From Candidatus Cryptobacteroides sp. (GTDB lineage: Bacteria > Bacteroidota > Bacteroidia > Bacteroidales > UBA932), in contig JARIAS010000020.1 of the NCBI GenBank assembly GCA_029257745.1, forward strand, positions 1 to 43,526: 43,526 bases of DNA. The letters are read 5' to 3'. The notes under the pieces are model-generated. The model worked only from the letters and a program-made list of their open reading frames with translations, ran no database searches and was not told the DNA's origin. The position numbers and the translations under genes were made by a program. Shown piece after piece: positions 26,739-35,174 of the stretch; position 1 is the first letter of the stretch; every line of letters starts with the position of its first letter.

Positions 26739-28058
26739 TTACAAATAGAATGTACCAAAACCTGAACCTCCTGAGCCATCTGCAGACTGTACTTGAGTAT
26801 TCCTAATTGCCTCAAAAGCCTCCTCAGGAGTAATACCTAACTCATTAGCCATATGAACATAATAGGGCTCAAAAGGGTCATCATGTGTAGGGTCTGTATC
26901 AAAGGAATTGGTATATATCTTAAATGGTAGATTAAAACGCATAATTTCTACCCACTTAGACAAAGGATTAGGCTTATCAAAAGGTGCACAGACCTTTGTA
27001 CTCACAGCTGATTCTCTATCACCCTCACTATCAAGAGGAACATCGTTTAAGGCCTTCATTCCCTTTTCACATTTCATCACACGAACTGCCAAATAGAACT
27101 GCGGTAATAAGAAAGAACGCCTATCATACTTTCTGCCATCTGACAAGTCATATGGCCACCAATTACTATTATTTAGCTTATCTACCTCTAAGTCTTGTAA
27201 TACATCAAATTTGAAGTAACCCTTAAGTCCGACATTATCTTGATCATAAATAGGGAAGGCATCATACATATCTTTCCTAGACAAAGGTGGTAACAACCTG
27301 ATATTAAACAACCTTCTGACACCATCACCCATATCATCATGTGTCCAAGTATCTCTATAATCATACATAAATACATGCTTAGTTGCCTCTCGTCTAGATT
27401 CAAAATCATTTTTATCAGCAAAATATGCAGATGGTCTAGGACTTTTATCTTCCTTATCTCTAATTCTCAGATCCATAACTGGATAAGGCTCTCCCTTATC
27501 ATTAAGATCAGATATAGAGAAAAATATTTGATATTGATCAGAGTGTTTATAGATATCGTCGTTTAGCAGTCTTCCATTCTTATCAAAGAAGTACAACATC
27601 ATAGCCCAAAGTCTGGAATTACCTCCAATAAGACGGAAATAATCAGCTTTTGTTTTGCCATTCTCCAACTCCAAATAACTTAAAATAGAAGAATCTCTTA
27701 ACTCTAATTTAACACCTTGAGGAGTATTATGCAATATACCAAACTCTTCCTGTCTCCATGCAGCCCTAGGATAGACATAGTTTCCGTGCATCTTACCTTC
27801 ACCATGTGGATGTCCTTCCTTCATCATAATAAGACAGGTTGCCCAATTTGCAAAGGCTCCATCTGGATCAGGATTTGGAATATCTTCCTGAACCTTAGGA
27901 GGCACATATAAATCAGCCGCCGTGGTAGGAATTTTTTGTTTTACAATTTTGCCCCTTTCCTCATCAACATTAATAGCTCCAAAAACAAATTTCTTACAAG
28001 AGCTAAATGATAATAAGGATAAAAATATAAAAAAGGCAATAGTATATATCTTTCTCAT
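26739..28058 (-). CDS. Surface lipoprotein with histidine cluster, paralogue of the next gene upstream
   Basis: I do not recognise a named family. The signal ends FSSC (Cys21). Residues 83-92 read HPHGEGKMHG, a cluster of three His that could bind a metal ion or heme. Weak but ordered similarity to the 431-residue protein upstream is visible: LYFFDKNGRLLN (here 155-166) against LKYFDPNGTLIN, FMYDYRDT (230-237) against FTYEYRDT, and GLKGYFKF (277-284) against GFKGLLKF. The two are therefore probably ancient tandem duplicates that diverged, and only this one carries the His cluster. It sits 12 bases after that gene and 23 before the DUF4876 gene. I infer a metal- or heme-capturing lipoprotein working with the ZnuD-like receptor. 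Confidence 0.7.
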   Translation of the reverse strand: MRKIYTIAFFIFLSLLSFSSCKKFVFGAINVDEERGKIVKQKIPTTAADLYVPPKVQEDIPNPDPDGAFANWATCLIMMKEGHPHGEGKMHGNYVYPRAAWRQEEFGILHNTPQGVKLELRDSSILSYLELENGKTKADYFRLIGGNSRLWAMMLYFFDKNGRLLNDDIYKHSDQYQIFFSISDLNDKGEPYPVMDLRIRDKEDKSPRPSAYFADKNDFESRREATKHVFMYDYRDTWTHDDMGDGVRRLFNIRLLPPLSRKDMYDAFPIYDQDNVGLKGYFKFDVLQDLEVDKLNNSNWWPYDLSDGRKYDRRSFLLPQFYLAVRVMKCEKGMKALNDVPLDSEGDRESAVSTKVCAPFDKPNPLSKWVEIMRFNLPFKIYTNSFDTDPTHDDPFEPYYVHMANELGITPEEAFEAIRNTQVQSADGSGGSGFGTFYL

Positions 28059-28070
28059 AATTATTCACTA

Positions 28071-29366
28071 TTAAATTACTGTAAATGCTAGATCATCATA
28101 GAAGCCAGTCCCCCAAAGCATCTGTCTTAGTGCTGCCTCATCTGCATCCTTATAAAAACGCTTTATATCTTTTATACACTGCACTTTATCTTCTTCTGAC
28201 ACTTCCTGTCCATGCTCGCCGACATTTGCTATTACCCTAAAAGGAATAGGATAATCTATATCAAATGAGTTCCATGAAGGTGACAATTTATTGTGTCCAT
28301 AGGTAGCATTACCTCTGTATTTACCACCAGGTGTCATTATGTGTGCAATAGCTACCCTCATTTGAAAACACACATCTTTTTGATGAAACTTCAACAAGCC
28401 CTTAAATCCTAAGGCATCCAAAGGGTCATATTTCCCCAATTTTCTATCCTTTCTTAACCAAGTAGTACGCTTTCCTACCCTTACACGTCCCAAATCATCA
28501 TTACCATAAACCCTATCGCCATAATAAGACTCAACAGGATCGGTATCCCTATATTCATATGTAAATATTTCGGGAACTACTGCATTTAATTCCTCTGCGG
28601 ATACAGCCTTATACAAATTATAATCGACACCATTCATAGTATATGGAACTAAGGCTTTTTTACTTAATGAATTTTCAATAGAAGCAAAAGCCAAAGCCTT
28701 ATTATACTTTGTAGTATTAGCTTTATATTCAGCATTTGCTGGCAAATAAATATTGTTAGGATATACTAAATTAGTTTTCACTAACTGCCCATCCTTTTTT
28801 TGAAACAAATACTTATCAATATAAGTGCTATCCAAGGTCATAGGATATGTAAGATGCTGTCCATCAAGAGAATAATTCTGTATAGTAAAGAAATGCTGAT
28901 GCACCATCAAAGTGGAATTCTCCTCATCATCCTTATCATATCTTGAAAACTGATGATTTATCAATGTTCCATTAGGATCAAAATATTTAAGCTCTAAAGC
29001 ATACTCAAAATCAGAACCCATAATAACATCAAATACCTTACGGCTAGATGATATTACCATATTACCTCTATCATCCTTTGTAAAATCAATCTGTTGATAG
29101 ACAGGAAGAGGTACTGGTTTATAAGGCAGATTAAAAGCATGATATACCCATCTTCCACTTAGTCCAGTATCCGGTCTATACGGATAGGTCAAACGAAGGA
29201 TAGCCTGAACAGAAGCAATTTGTTCATGACCTTTTACATCCCTTTCAATATATGAAGGGGGAGATTCAACCAATGTCTTTACAAATTCACTATTACCCAA
29301 TTTTGAACAGGCAACAGAGAACAGAAACATAACTAATATTGATATTGCAATTATATACTTTTTCAT
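28071..29366 (-). CDS. Surface lipoprotein, paralogue of the histidine-cluster protein
   Basis: This 431-residue protein has a lipoprotein signal ending FSVAC (Cys20). It starts four bases after the receptor gene. No family is recognised. It shares ordered blocks with the 439-residue protein downstream (ELKYFDPNGTLIN at 125-137, FTYEYRDT at 268-275, GFKGLLKF at 320-327, PIPFRV near 374). It lacks the HPHG cluster, though MVHQHFF (144-150) supplies two His in a different place. The body appears beta-rich with many Tyr, Asp and Asn, common in surface ligand-binding proteins. The pairing of two related lipoproteins with one receptor suggests a heteromeric capture complex; this is inference from layout only. 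Confidence 0.7.
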   Translation of the reverse strand: MKKYIIAISILVMFLFSVACSKLGNSEFVKTLVESPPSYIERDVKGHEQIASVQAILRLTYPYRPDTGLSGRWVYHAFNLPYKPVPLPVYQQIDFTKDDRGNMVISSSRKVFDVIMGSDFEYALELKYFDPNGTLINHQFSRYDKDDEENSTLMVHQHFFTIQNYSLDGQHLTYPMTLDSTYIDKYLFQKKDGQLVKTNLVYPNNIYLPANAEYKANTTKYNKALAFASIENSLSKKALVPYTMNGVDYNLYKAVSAEELNAVVPEIFTYEYRDTDPVESYYGDRVYGNDDLGRVRVGKRTTWLRKDRKLGKYDPLDALGFKGLLKFHQKDVCFQMRVAIAHIMTPGGKYRGNATYGHNKLSPSWNSFDIDYPIPFRVIANVGEHGQEVSEEDKVQCIKDIKRFYKDADEAALRQMLWGTGFYDDLAFTVI

Positions 29367-29370
29367 CTTA

Positions 29371-31752
29371 CTAGAAATTTACAATTGTTCTTAAAGAAAA
29401 ATTTGCTCCCCTAGCATGGGCATAGAAACGGAAACGGTCTGTATACTCTTTATACAAGTTGTTCATCACATTATCACCCACTACCATAAATTTGATATTT
29501 CGTCCCTTTGAAAAAGAGTAAGCTATATCTGCACTTGCATTTAACAAGAAATAAGCATCAGGAGATTCAGGGGCAAGGTCCTTTGCAGGATCAAAATGTG
29601 TTTGCTTTGTAACATACAGGCCATCACAAGATAAAGATGCTGACCATTTTTTAGACTTGCCAAATGTAAAATCATACTTAGCAGAAAGACCATATCTATC
29701 TGATGGCATAAATGGCAACCAATGAGGTCCTCTATCAGGGGACTTTCTATCCTGAGATAAATTCCTTGCATTTATCCACTCACCTTTAGCTGAAAGACTT
29801 AAGCCCTTAAAAGGAACAACTGTTGCAGTAATATCTCCTCCTATAAACCTAGCATCATCTTGTTCAAAAATAAATTGAGGATATTTTCCACTTGGGTGAT
29901 TATGGAATCTCTTATCACCCTCTCCAATACTATCATAAATATAGTTAAACACATGTTGATAGAACATACTAGGCTCTATTGACAACCAAGAGTTACGGTA
30001 AGTACCACCTAGAATAGACTTAAAACCTTTCTCACTATCTAAATTTCTATTTCCAACAACCCAATATGTGCCATGGTGTAAACCTGTTCCATACAATTCA
30101 TTAACATCTGGTGGACGCCAAGACCAACCGATATTTGCTCTTAGATCAAAATTTTCATTGAACTTATAGTGTGTGGCAAGACTTCCGGTAAGATTCTCAT
30201 AGAACTTATAATCATTATAGTAAGTATATGAAGTCAAACTAGAGTAACCATTTACACCCTGTGCCCTTATATCATATCTAAGACCTGCTGACATTTGCAT
30301 ATTTCCTACTGTTGCCTGTGCAATCATAAATGCACCCATTGTCCATGCAGCATAGTTTGGTATAAATGCTGGCACCTTAGTTCCTGGGACGTTATAATTG
30401 TACTGATACAAAGAAGAAACTCCTGTTTGAGTTTTTAAAGATAAGACCTTCCAATATGCACTCCATACAGCATCTGTTGTAAGTGTTGTAAGCATTAAAT
30501 CTTGTACAGGTACCCAGTTGTACTGATACAATTTTCTATTCTCAAACTCCTGCCTTAAATTATCTTGATATGAAAATTTCACATCTAGATTATGATCATC
30601 ATTCATATTCCATTTAAGCTCAGTCTTCAATGTAAAGTGCTGACTTTGTTGGAAAGGAGGAATAATATCATAAGAAAAAGGCTTAAATGTCTCAGCTTCA
30701 GGTCTTCCAATTAAGAACCTTTTAAGCAATTGATCAAGGTCGGACACATGACTAGCATAGTATATACCACTTCTAGAATAATATAAACTAGAGAATATAG
30801 TCGCTGTAAGCTTTCTTGTTTGAAAACCTCCTAGTGCAGAGAAACTGATATTATTAAAAGCCGTATTATTTAAAATATACTCAGCTGTGCTATAATCTCC
30901 TGCTTTTTGATACATACCATGCACACGTAAACCCCAGTTCTTATAACCCACCTCGATAGAACCAGAGCCACTATAATCCTTAGCATTTGTAGCATAACCG
31001 ATATTTGCCTTTCCTAAGACCTTTAACTTATTATGTCCATAAGGAAGTGGAGCCTGATTGAACAGGACTACACCACCCACTGCACCATAACCATAACGTA
31101 TAGCTTCAGCACCCTTTACGACCTCAACTATACCTGCACTCGTGTGGTCAATCTCAGGAGCATGGTCCTCTCCCCAGCTTTGACTTTCAAGTCTTACACC
31201 ATTATTAACCAATAAGATACGGCTACTGTGCATACCCTGTATCACAGGTTTCACGATAGTACTACCAGAGCTGATTGTACTAAGTCCAGGCACACTCTCA
31301 AGAAGCTTACCTAAAGATAGGGCTGTTCCCTTTTCTAGACTTGTAGTATCCACTGCTACTGCTTGTTGCAATACTATTGTGTGTTTTTGCTTTGCACTAA
31401 CATATATAGTATTCAAACTTTCATCAGTTGCTTGCATATATACAAGAATAGGCTTGTTCAGACTTATCTTATAGACTTTATCTGTAATATCCTTAAGACC
31501 TAGGGACTTTACTGAGATTTTAATCTGTTTAGAAGATGCTGGATAAGTAATAGTACAATATCCATCGACATCACTAATATAGGCTTTTTTAGCCACCATT
31601 ACGACTGCCCCAATCACAGGGGCCTTGGTAGACTGCTCCAATACTCTTATCTTCAATTGTGCCTTTGTTTGGGCAACAACAACTCTTTCAGTTATAAAAT
31701 AACTAGGAAGAATAAGCAGTAAGAGAGCAGCTACAATTTTGTAGATCTGCAT
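29371..31752 (-). CDS. TonB-dependent receptor, ZnuD-like
   Basis: This 793-residue outer membrane receptor is the first gene of its operon. After the signal peptide comes a carboxypeptidase-regulatory-like domain (about 32-105). The plug contains VKPVIQGMHSSRILLVNNGV, then SQSWGEDHAPEID, then VEVVKGAEAIRYGYGAVGGV. The acidic/His motif GEDHAPEID aligns with the SPDHAxxVD segment of ZnuD zinc receptors. The barrel has NLDSEKGF, EQDDARFIGGDI and HWLPFMPSDRYG, all typical of that group, and ends TIVNF. ZnuD-type proteins import zinc, and some relatives heme. Which of these applies is not settled by sequence, but a metal role agrees with the His-cluster lipoprotein downstream. Confidence 0.85.
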   Translation of the reverse strand: MQIYKIVAALLLLILPSYFITERVVVAQTKAQLKIRVLEQSTKAPVIGAVVMVAKKAYISDVDGYCTITYPASSKQIKISVKSLGLKDITDKVYKISLNKPILVYMQATDESLNTIYVSAKQKHTIVLQQAVAVDTTSLEKGTALSLGKLLESVPGLSTISSGSTIVKPVIQGMHSSRILLVNNGVRLESQSWGEDHAPEIDHTSAGIVEVVKGAEAIRYGYGAVGGVVLFNQAPLPYGHNKLKVLGKANIGYATNAKDYSGSGSIEVGYKNWGLRVHGMYQKAGDYSTAEYILNNTAFNNISFSALGGFQTRKLTATIFSSLYYSRSGIYYASHVSDLDQLLKRFLIGRPEAETFKPFSYDIIPPFQQSQHFTLKTELKWNMNDDHNLDVKFSYQDNLRQEFENRKLYQYNWVPVQDLMLTTLTTDAVWSAYWKVLSLKTQTGVSSLYQYNYNVPGTKVPAFIPNYAAWTMGAFMIAQATVGNMQMSAGLRYDIRAQGVNGYSSLTSYTYYNDYKFYENLTGSLATHYKFNENFDLRANIGWSWRPPDVNELYGTGLHHGTYWVVGNRNLDSEKGFKSILGGTYRNSWLSIEPSMFYQHVFNYIYDSIGEGDKRFHNHPSGKYPQFIFEQDDARFIGGDITATVVPFKGLSLSAKGEWINARNLSQDRKSPDRGPHWLPFMPSDRYGLSAKYDFTFGKSKKWSASLSCDGLYVTKQTHFDPAKDLAPESPDAYFLLNASADIAYSFSKGRNIKFMVVGDNVMNNLYKEYTDRFRFYAHARGANFSLRTIVNF

Positions 31753-32078
31753 AATTTTAATATTAAATAAACATGGGCCTCCATAGCCCTCATATTAAGC
31801 CGTCGCAAGTCTATAAAAAAAAACTTACTTTTCCAAATCTATTTAGCAAAAAAGTAAATAATAAGATATTTTGACATTAAATCTACCCTCAAGGTCTAGA
31901 TAGTAATTAACCTTCATGACATACGAAACTACTATAACAAAGTGCAAGTATAAAACATAAGGCTGAAAGCAGACAACTTAAAATTTAAAACTACAAGTAT
32001 GAAACGGCAAAATTAAACCTCAATTATAAAACTTGAGGAATGCTATTGATTAAAGTAATTGAAAAGTGAAATTATAAA
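31753..32078. other. Intergenic leader of the second TonB operon
   Basis: The minus strand has TAGATTTG at 31841-31834, a -7 match, about 80 bases before the receptor ATG, giving a leader of roughly 75 bases. In that leader GGGC and GCCC near 31775-31790 can form a small hairpin around an ATGGAGG loop. I recognise no riboswitch class. Between 31860 and 32078 I see nothing except AT-rich sequence; no clear folC terminator. Confidence 0.35.
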
Positions 32079-33380
32079 TTAAAGATATTCAGATATTAAA
32101 AAAGTAGATCCACCTAAATATATCAAGGCCTTGTCATACTTAATTGCCTCCTTCTTACAATATTCAACAGCTTCCTTTACATCTTCAAAAGAAGCTAATG
32201 GCATTATGTTATGAGATTTAAACATATCTACCAACTCAAGATGAGTAAAGGAGCGGGCATTATGAGCCTGAGATAGTACAAATGAAAAACGCTGCCCGTC
32301 ACAAGAGGATAACAAAGACAATACTTCTTCAATATCCTTGTCCCTCATAACTGCCATAACTATGTATATATGAGAATATTCTGATTGTTGAAGTTGGCTT
32401 AGATTATACTGCCAAGCCTGAGGATTATGGCCTATATCAGCTATAATATCAGGCTTTGTATCCAAAAGTTGCCAACGTGCGATAAATTCTGTCCTCACAG
32501 AGGTCTTAACGAGAGCATTATAAACAAGAGACTCATCTTTTAGCTCATGATAAGTAGATGATAATAAAGATATTGCAGATAAGACTGTATTCAGATTTTC
32601 CCTCTGATAACTTCCTCTTAGATCCATATTTTCCAAACAAGAGACATATAAATCTGTATCATTAAAGGCATTTTCTGATTCCACACATAAGGAAGATTTT
32701 AACATAGCTTGTTGCCTTATCACCCTCAAAGCTATTTCAGGCATTTTTCCCAAAACAACTGCTATACTATCTTTTACAATACCAGCCTTTTCAAATGCTA
32801 TCTTATCCAGACTATCCCCAAGTAAAGCACAATGATCAAAGGCTATGGAAGTAATAATACTCAAAATAGGATTTACAATGTTTGTACTATCAAGACGCCC
32901 GCCTAATCCAGTCTCTATCACTGCAATATCCACACTCATGTCACTAAAATACTTAAAGGCTAATGCAGTTGTTATCTCAAAAAAAGACAAATTGCGATGC
33001 TCAAACTCTGCCTTATATCTTACAAGAAAATCATATACATAGTGCTTAGGCACCATCTCAACTCCTTCATTTGTAATAAGCCTTGCCCTCTCCCTAAAAT
33101 CTACTATGTGTGGAGAAGTATATAATGCAACTTTTTTCCCTGTTGCTGCCAATACAGATGCTAACATACTAGATACAGAGCCCTTCCCATTTGTACCTGC
33201 TACATGTATTATTGGATATGAGTCTTGAGGATTGCCTAGAAAATCACAAAAGCCCTTTATGCCTTCTAATCCTGGTTTATAAGCTTTTGCAAAACTCACA
33301 TTCTGCACTGAAGGGAATCTCTTAAATATATACTCTAACAAGCTTTCATACTTAGCACTATCAAAATCCATCATCTCCAT
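32079..33380 (-). CDS. folC: Bifunctional folylpolyglutamate/dihydrofolate synthase
   Basis: This 433-residue cytoplasmic Mur-ligase-family enzyme adds glutamate to folates, and in many bacteria also to dihydropteroate. The N-terminal ATP site is IHVAGTNGKGSVSSML (P-loop GTNGKGS). The second motif is TSPHIVDFRERARL, and ETGLGGRLDSTN follows, then AFDHCALLGDSLDKIAFEKA. The C-terminal domain has RWQ and DIGHNPQA, where the usual catalytic-domain AHN reads GHN. Length and all motifs are normal. Several Met codons lie close together at the start (MEMMDF), so the exact initiator is uncertain by a few residues. It is divergent from the antitoxin gene. Confidence 0.93.
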   Translation of the reverse strand: MEMMDFDSAKYESLLEYIFKRFPSVQNVSFAKAYKPGLEGIKGFCDFLGNPQDSYPIIHVAGTNGKGSVSSMLASVLAATGKKVALYTSPHIVDFRERARLITNEGVEMVPKHYVYDFLVRYKAEFEHRNLSFFEITTALAFKYFSDMSVDIAVIETGLGGRLDSTNIVNPILSIITSIAFDHCALLGDSLDKIAFEKAGIVKDSIAVVLGKMPEIALRVIRQQAMLKSSLCVESENAFNDTDLYVSCLENMDLRGSYQRENLNTVLSAISLLSSTYHELKDESLVYNALVKTSVRTEFIARWQLLDTKPDIIADIGHNPQAWQYNLSQLQQSEYSHIYIVMAVMRDKDIEEVLSLLSSCDGQRFSFVLSQAHNARSFTHLELVDMFKSHNIMPLASFEDVKEAVEYCKKEAIKYDKALIYLGGSTFLISEYL

Positions 33381-33416
33381 ATAGCATTTGATTAAGACAT
33401 TTATACAAAAATATCA

Positions 33417-33445
33417 CAAAAATAATCCTTTTAACTTAAGTTCAA
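33417..33445 (-). promoter_or_regulatory. Candidate folC promoter overlapping the 31-bp repeat
   Basis: The minus strand has TATTTTTG at 33424-33417, with a TTG 18 bases upstream (33445-33443) that lies inside repeat copy 1. A second TATTTTTG is at 33413-33406. Both match the -7 consensus; which is used is unknown. Confidence 0.35.
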
Positions 33446-33463
33446 CACATTTTAAGGATTTTA
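33433..33463 (+). repeat. 31-bp direct repeat, copy 1 (left of the antitoxin gene)
   Basis: The 31 bases begin with the palindrome AACTTAAGTT and end TTAAGGATTTTA. Every base equals copy 2 at 33907-33937. It is not found inside either neighbouring gene. Confidence 0.92.
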
Positions 33464-33555
33464 TAAATTATTCCCATTATGATTTTGCATAAGTAAATTA
33501 ATGAATATTATATCTTAAAAACATAAAGCATAATACAAAGAAGCTATATTTTTTA

Positions 33556-33576
33556 TACATTTGTATATGTACATAT
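33556..33576 (+). promoter_or_regulatory. Promoter and palindromic operator of the antitoxin gene
   Basis: TACATTTG (33556-33563) is an exact -7 match, 32 bases before the ATG. Immediately downstream, ATATGTACATAT (33565-33576) is a perfect 12-bp palindrome centred on TGTACA, the core hexamer bound by YefM-type antitoxins in E. coli. Its position over the expected transcription start fits autorepression. Confidence 0.6.
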
Positions 33577-33594
33577 TAAACTATTCACATTTAT

Positions 33595-33834
33595 ATGAGT
33601 ATAATTACATCAACTGAATTCAGGAGAAATCAACGATATTACTTAGATCTTGCCGAAAAAGAACCTGTATTTATCACAAGAGCTGGTAAAAAAGCTATAG
33701 TTCTAACAAGTTTAAATCTAGACAATTACCCCACTGCAAAAGAGATTTGTTCAATACAGAAAGGCTTAAAAGAATTTGAAAAAGGTAAATTTACGACTAT
33801 TGATGTAGAAAATCTATGGGAAAGTATAGTATAA
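33595..33834 (+). CDS. Phd/YefM-family antitoxin, no toxin gene nearby
   Basis: This 79-residue protein has an N-terminal half (STEFRRNQRYYLDLAEKEPV, then FITRAGKKAIVLTSL) that is the Phd/YefM DNA-binding dimer fold. The C-terminal part (KGLKEFEKGKFTTIDVENLW) resembles the toxin-wrapping tail of YefM-type antitoxins. Normally a RelE/ParE- or YoeB-type toxin gene follows within a few bases. Here the next 160 bases hold no open frame on this strand, then the PurL-like gene begins. It is thus an orphan, possibly a remnant of a lost module, a solitary regulator, or a defence against toxins encoded elsewhere. It is bracketed by a 31-bp perfect repeat. Confidence 0.82.
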   Translation: MSIITSTEFRRNQRYYLDLAEKEPVFITRAGKKAIVLTSLNLDNYPTAKEICSIQKGLKEFEKGKFTTIDVENLWESIV

Positions 33835-33906
33835 TCATCTCTAATGAGATAAAAAATAAAAATAGGACATTATTTATAAATAAGCATAGTATAAATAAAG
33901 CTAGAA

Positions 33907-33937
33907 AACTTAAGTTCAACACATTTTAAGGATTTTA
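33907..33937 (+). repeat. 31-bp direct repeat, copy 2 (right of the antitoxin gene)
   Basis: Identical to copy 1 at 33433-33463, same orientation, 474 bases between starts. The sequences flanking the two copies differ. Confidence 0.92.
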
Positions 33938-33996
33938 CAGTATTAATTTATATCTTTATATTCATAATTAAATTTATATACTGAATAAGATTGTTT

Positions 33997-35109
33997 ATGT
34001 CCCAATCCATACTACATTCACAATACATAATAGATGGTATAAAACAAAGTGCCAGTCCTTTTGCAATGCTAGAAACAGCAAAGGCTAAGCCAAGCATCAA
34101 TGAAGAGTATAATGAGGAAAAAAGCCAGAACACTATAATTGATGAAAACATAGATTTTGTATATGGAGAGAGTATTTGCAACCAATCACATATATACAAG
34201 TACTCTGATCTTATTCTAAAGCATATAAAACAAGAAAGGGCTATCAGTCTTCCACACATTAAGAGCCAGAGCAGAACTTTAGTAGCAGAAGCCCTAATAG
34301 AACAAATATGGAAAGAGGGTAGTTTCTGTCTAGACAATTTAAGTATAGATATATCATGGGATTGGAATAGCAAAGAGCTAGGCAATCTTGCCACTTTTTA
34401 CCAGAGTGTAGAAGCTGTGTGCGAATATATAGAAGCCTTAGACATTTCTATCAACAAATACCAGTGTACAGAAAACCAATCTAATCAACTAACAATCAAG
34501 GCCCTACTTAACAAGCAACAAGAAGTATCAGATACAAGCCTAACACTAAGACAAAGAAGACTTTGCCCTGAAAACATTAGCAGAGATGAAAACTCATGGC
34601 TGATATATATCCCTTTTGACAGCTCAGACTTCAGGCTTGGGGCTTCATTCCTTAGCCAAATATTAAAGCAAGAACAAGAGCTTGCCCCTAAAATAGATGA
34701 TGCTGCATATTTCATAGATTGTTACGAAATTGTACGAGAATTTGTTGAAGACAAACTAGTTGTATCGGGCATTGGTGTAGGAAAAGGAGGACTCATCACA
34801 GCACTGCATAAAATATTAGGCAATAATTATGGCTTAAAGGCAGATATTAGTGGAATTATGCAGGCATATGAGAATTCCAATCAGATTGAGATACTTTTTT
34901 CAGAAATCCCTGCAGTAATAATTGAGGTAAAAGAAGATGACTATGAATATATTGACACAGCTATGCTCTTACAAGATATTGCATACTACCCTCTATGTTC
35001 TTGTCGCAAAGAAGGCAACAAACTACGTATAATAGCAGAAGAAAGTAATAGCATATCAAAAATATTACAAAGTCTCATACACAGCAATGCCAGTGAGGGA
35101 GAAGATTAA
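33997..35109 (+). CDS. Degenerate PurL/AIR-synthase-related protein
   Basis: The frame opens with TTG at 33991, but the ATG at 33997 (MSQSILHSQY) is the better start, giving 370 residues. The order of motifs follows one PurM-like half of phosphoribosylformylglycinamidine synthase. SRTLVAEALIEQIWKEG stands where PurL has AVAEAxRNxxAxGA, and ATFYQSVEAVCEYIEALDIS where it has WQFVEAVxGxxEACRALGxP. Next come WLIYIPFDSSDFRLGAS, VSGIGVGKGGLITALHKIL for HDxSEGGLxxAL, and IEILFSEIPAVIIEV. The usual HDxSEGG reads SGIGVGKGG, and the Thr-Gly-Gly-Asn substrate loop is missing, so catalysis is improbable. The frame is intact, so it is not a fresh pseudogene. It is 65 bases upstream of the PhoH gene. Confidence 0.65.
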   Translation: MSQSILHSQYIIDGIKQSASPFAMLETAKAKPSINEEYNEEKSQNTIIDENIDFVYGESICNQSHIYKYSDLILKHIKQERAISLPHIKSQSRTLVAEALIEQIWKEGSFCLDNLSIDISWDWNSKELGNLATFYQSVEAVCEYIEALDISINKYQCTENQSNQLTIKALLNKQQEVSDTSLTLRQRRLCPENISRDENSWLIYIPFDSSDFRLGASFLSQILKQEQELAPKIDDAAYFIDCYEIVREFVEDKLVVSGIGVGKGGLITALHKILGNNYGLKADISGIMQAYENSNQIEILFSEIPAVIIEVKEDDYEYIDTAMLLQDIAYYPLCSCRKEGNKLRIIAEESNSISKILQSLIHSNASEGED

Positions 35110-35174
35110 AAAGTCATAAAGGCAGAGTCATTGTATCATATATTCCAAAGAGAAGAAGACTAAAACATATAATT

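Noticed and set aside
31753..31841. Riboswitch in the leader of the second TonB operon
   Set aside because: Only a short hairpin is visible; no cobalamin-box or other recognisable riboswitch core was found.
33948..34394. 148-codon minus-strand frame opposite the PurL-like gene, considered as a missing toxin
   Set aside because: It overlaps the PurL-like gene, has no RelE/ParE/YoeB pattern and is low-complexity antisense.
33997..35109. Truncated purL pseudogene
   Set aside because: The frame has a proper start and stop, no frameshift and a full-length domain order, so a maintained divergent protein is more likely.
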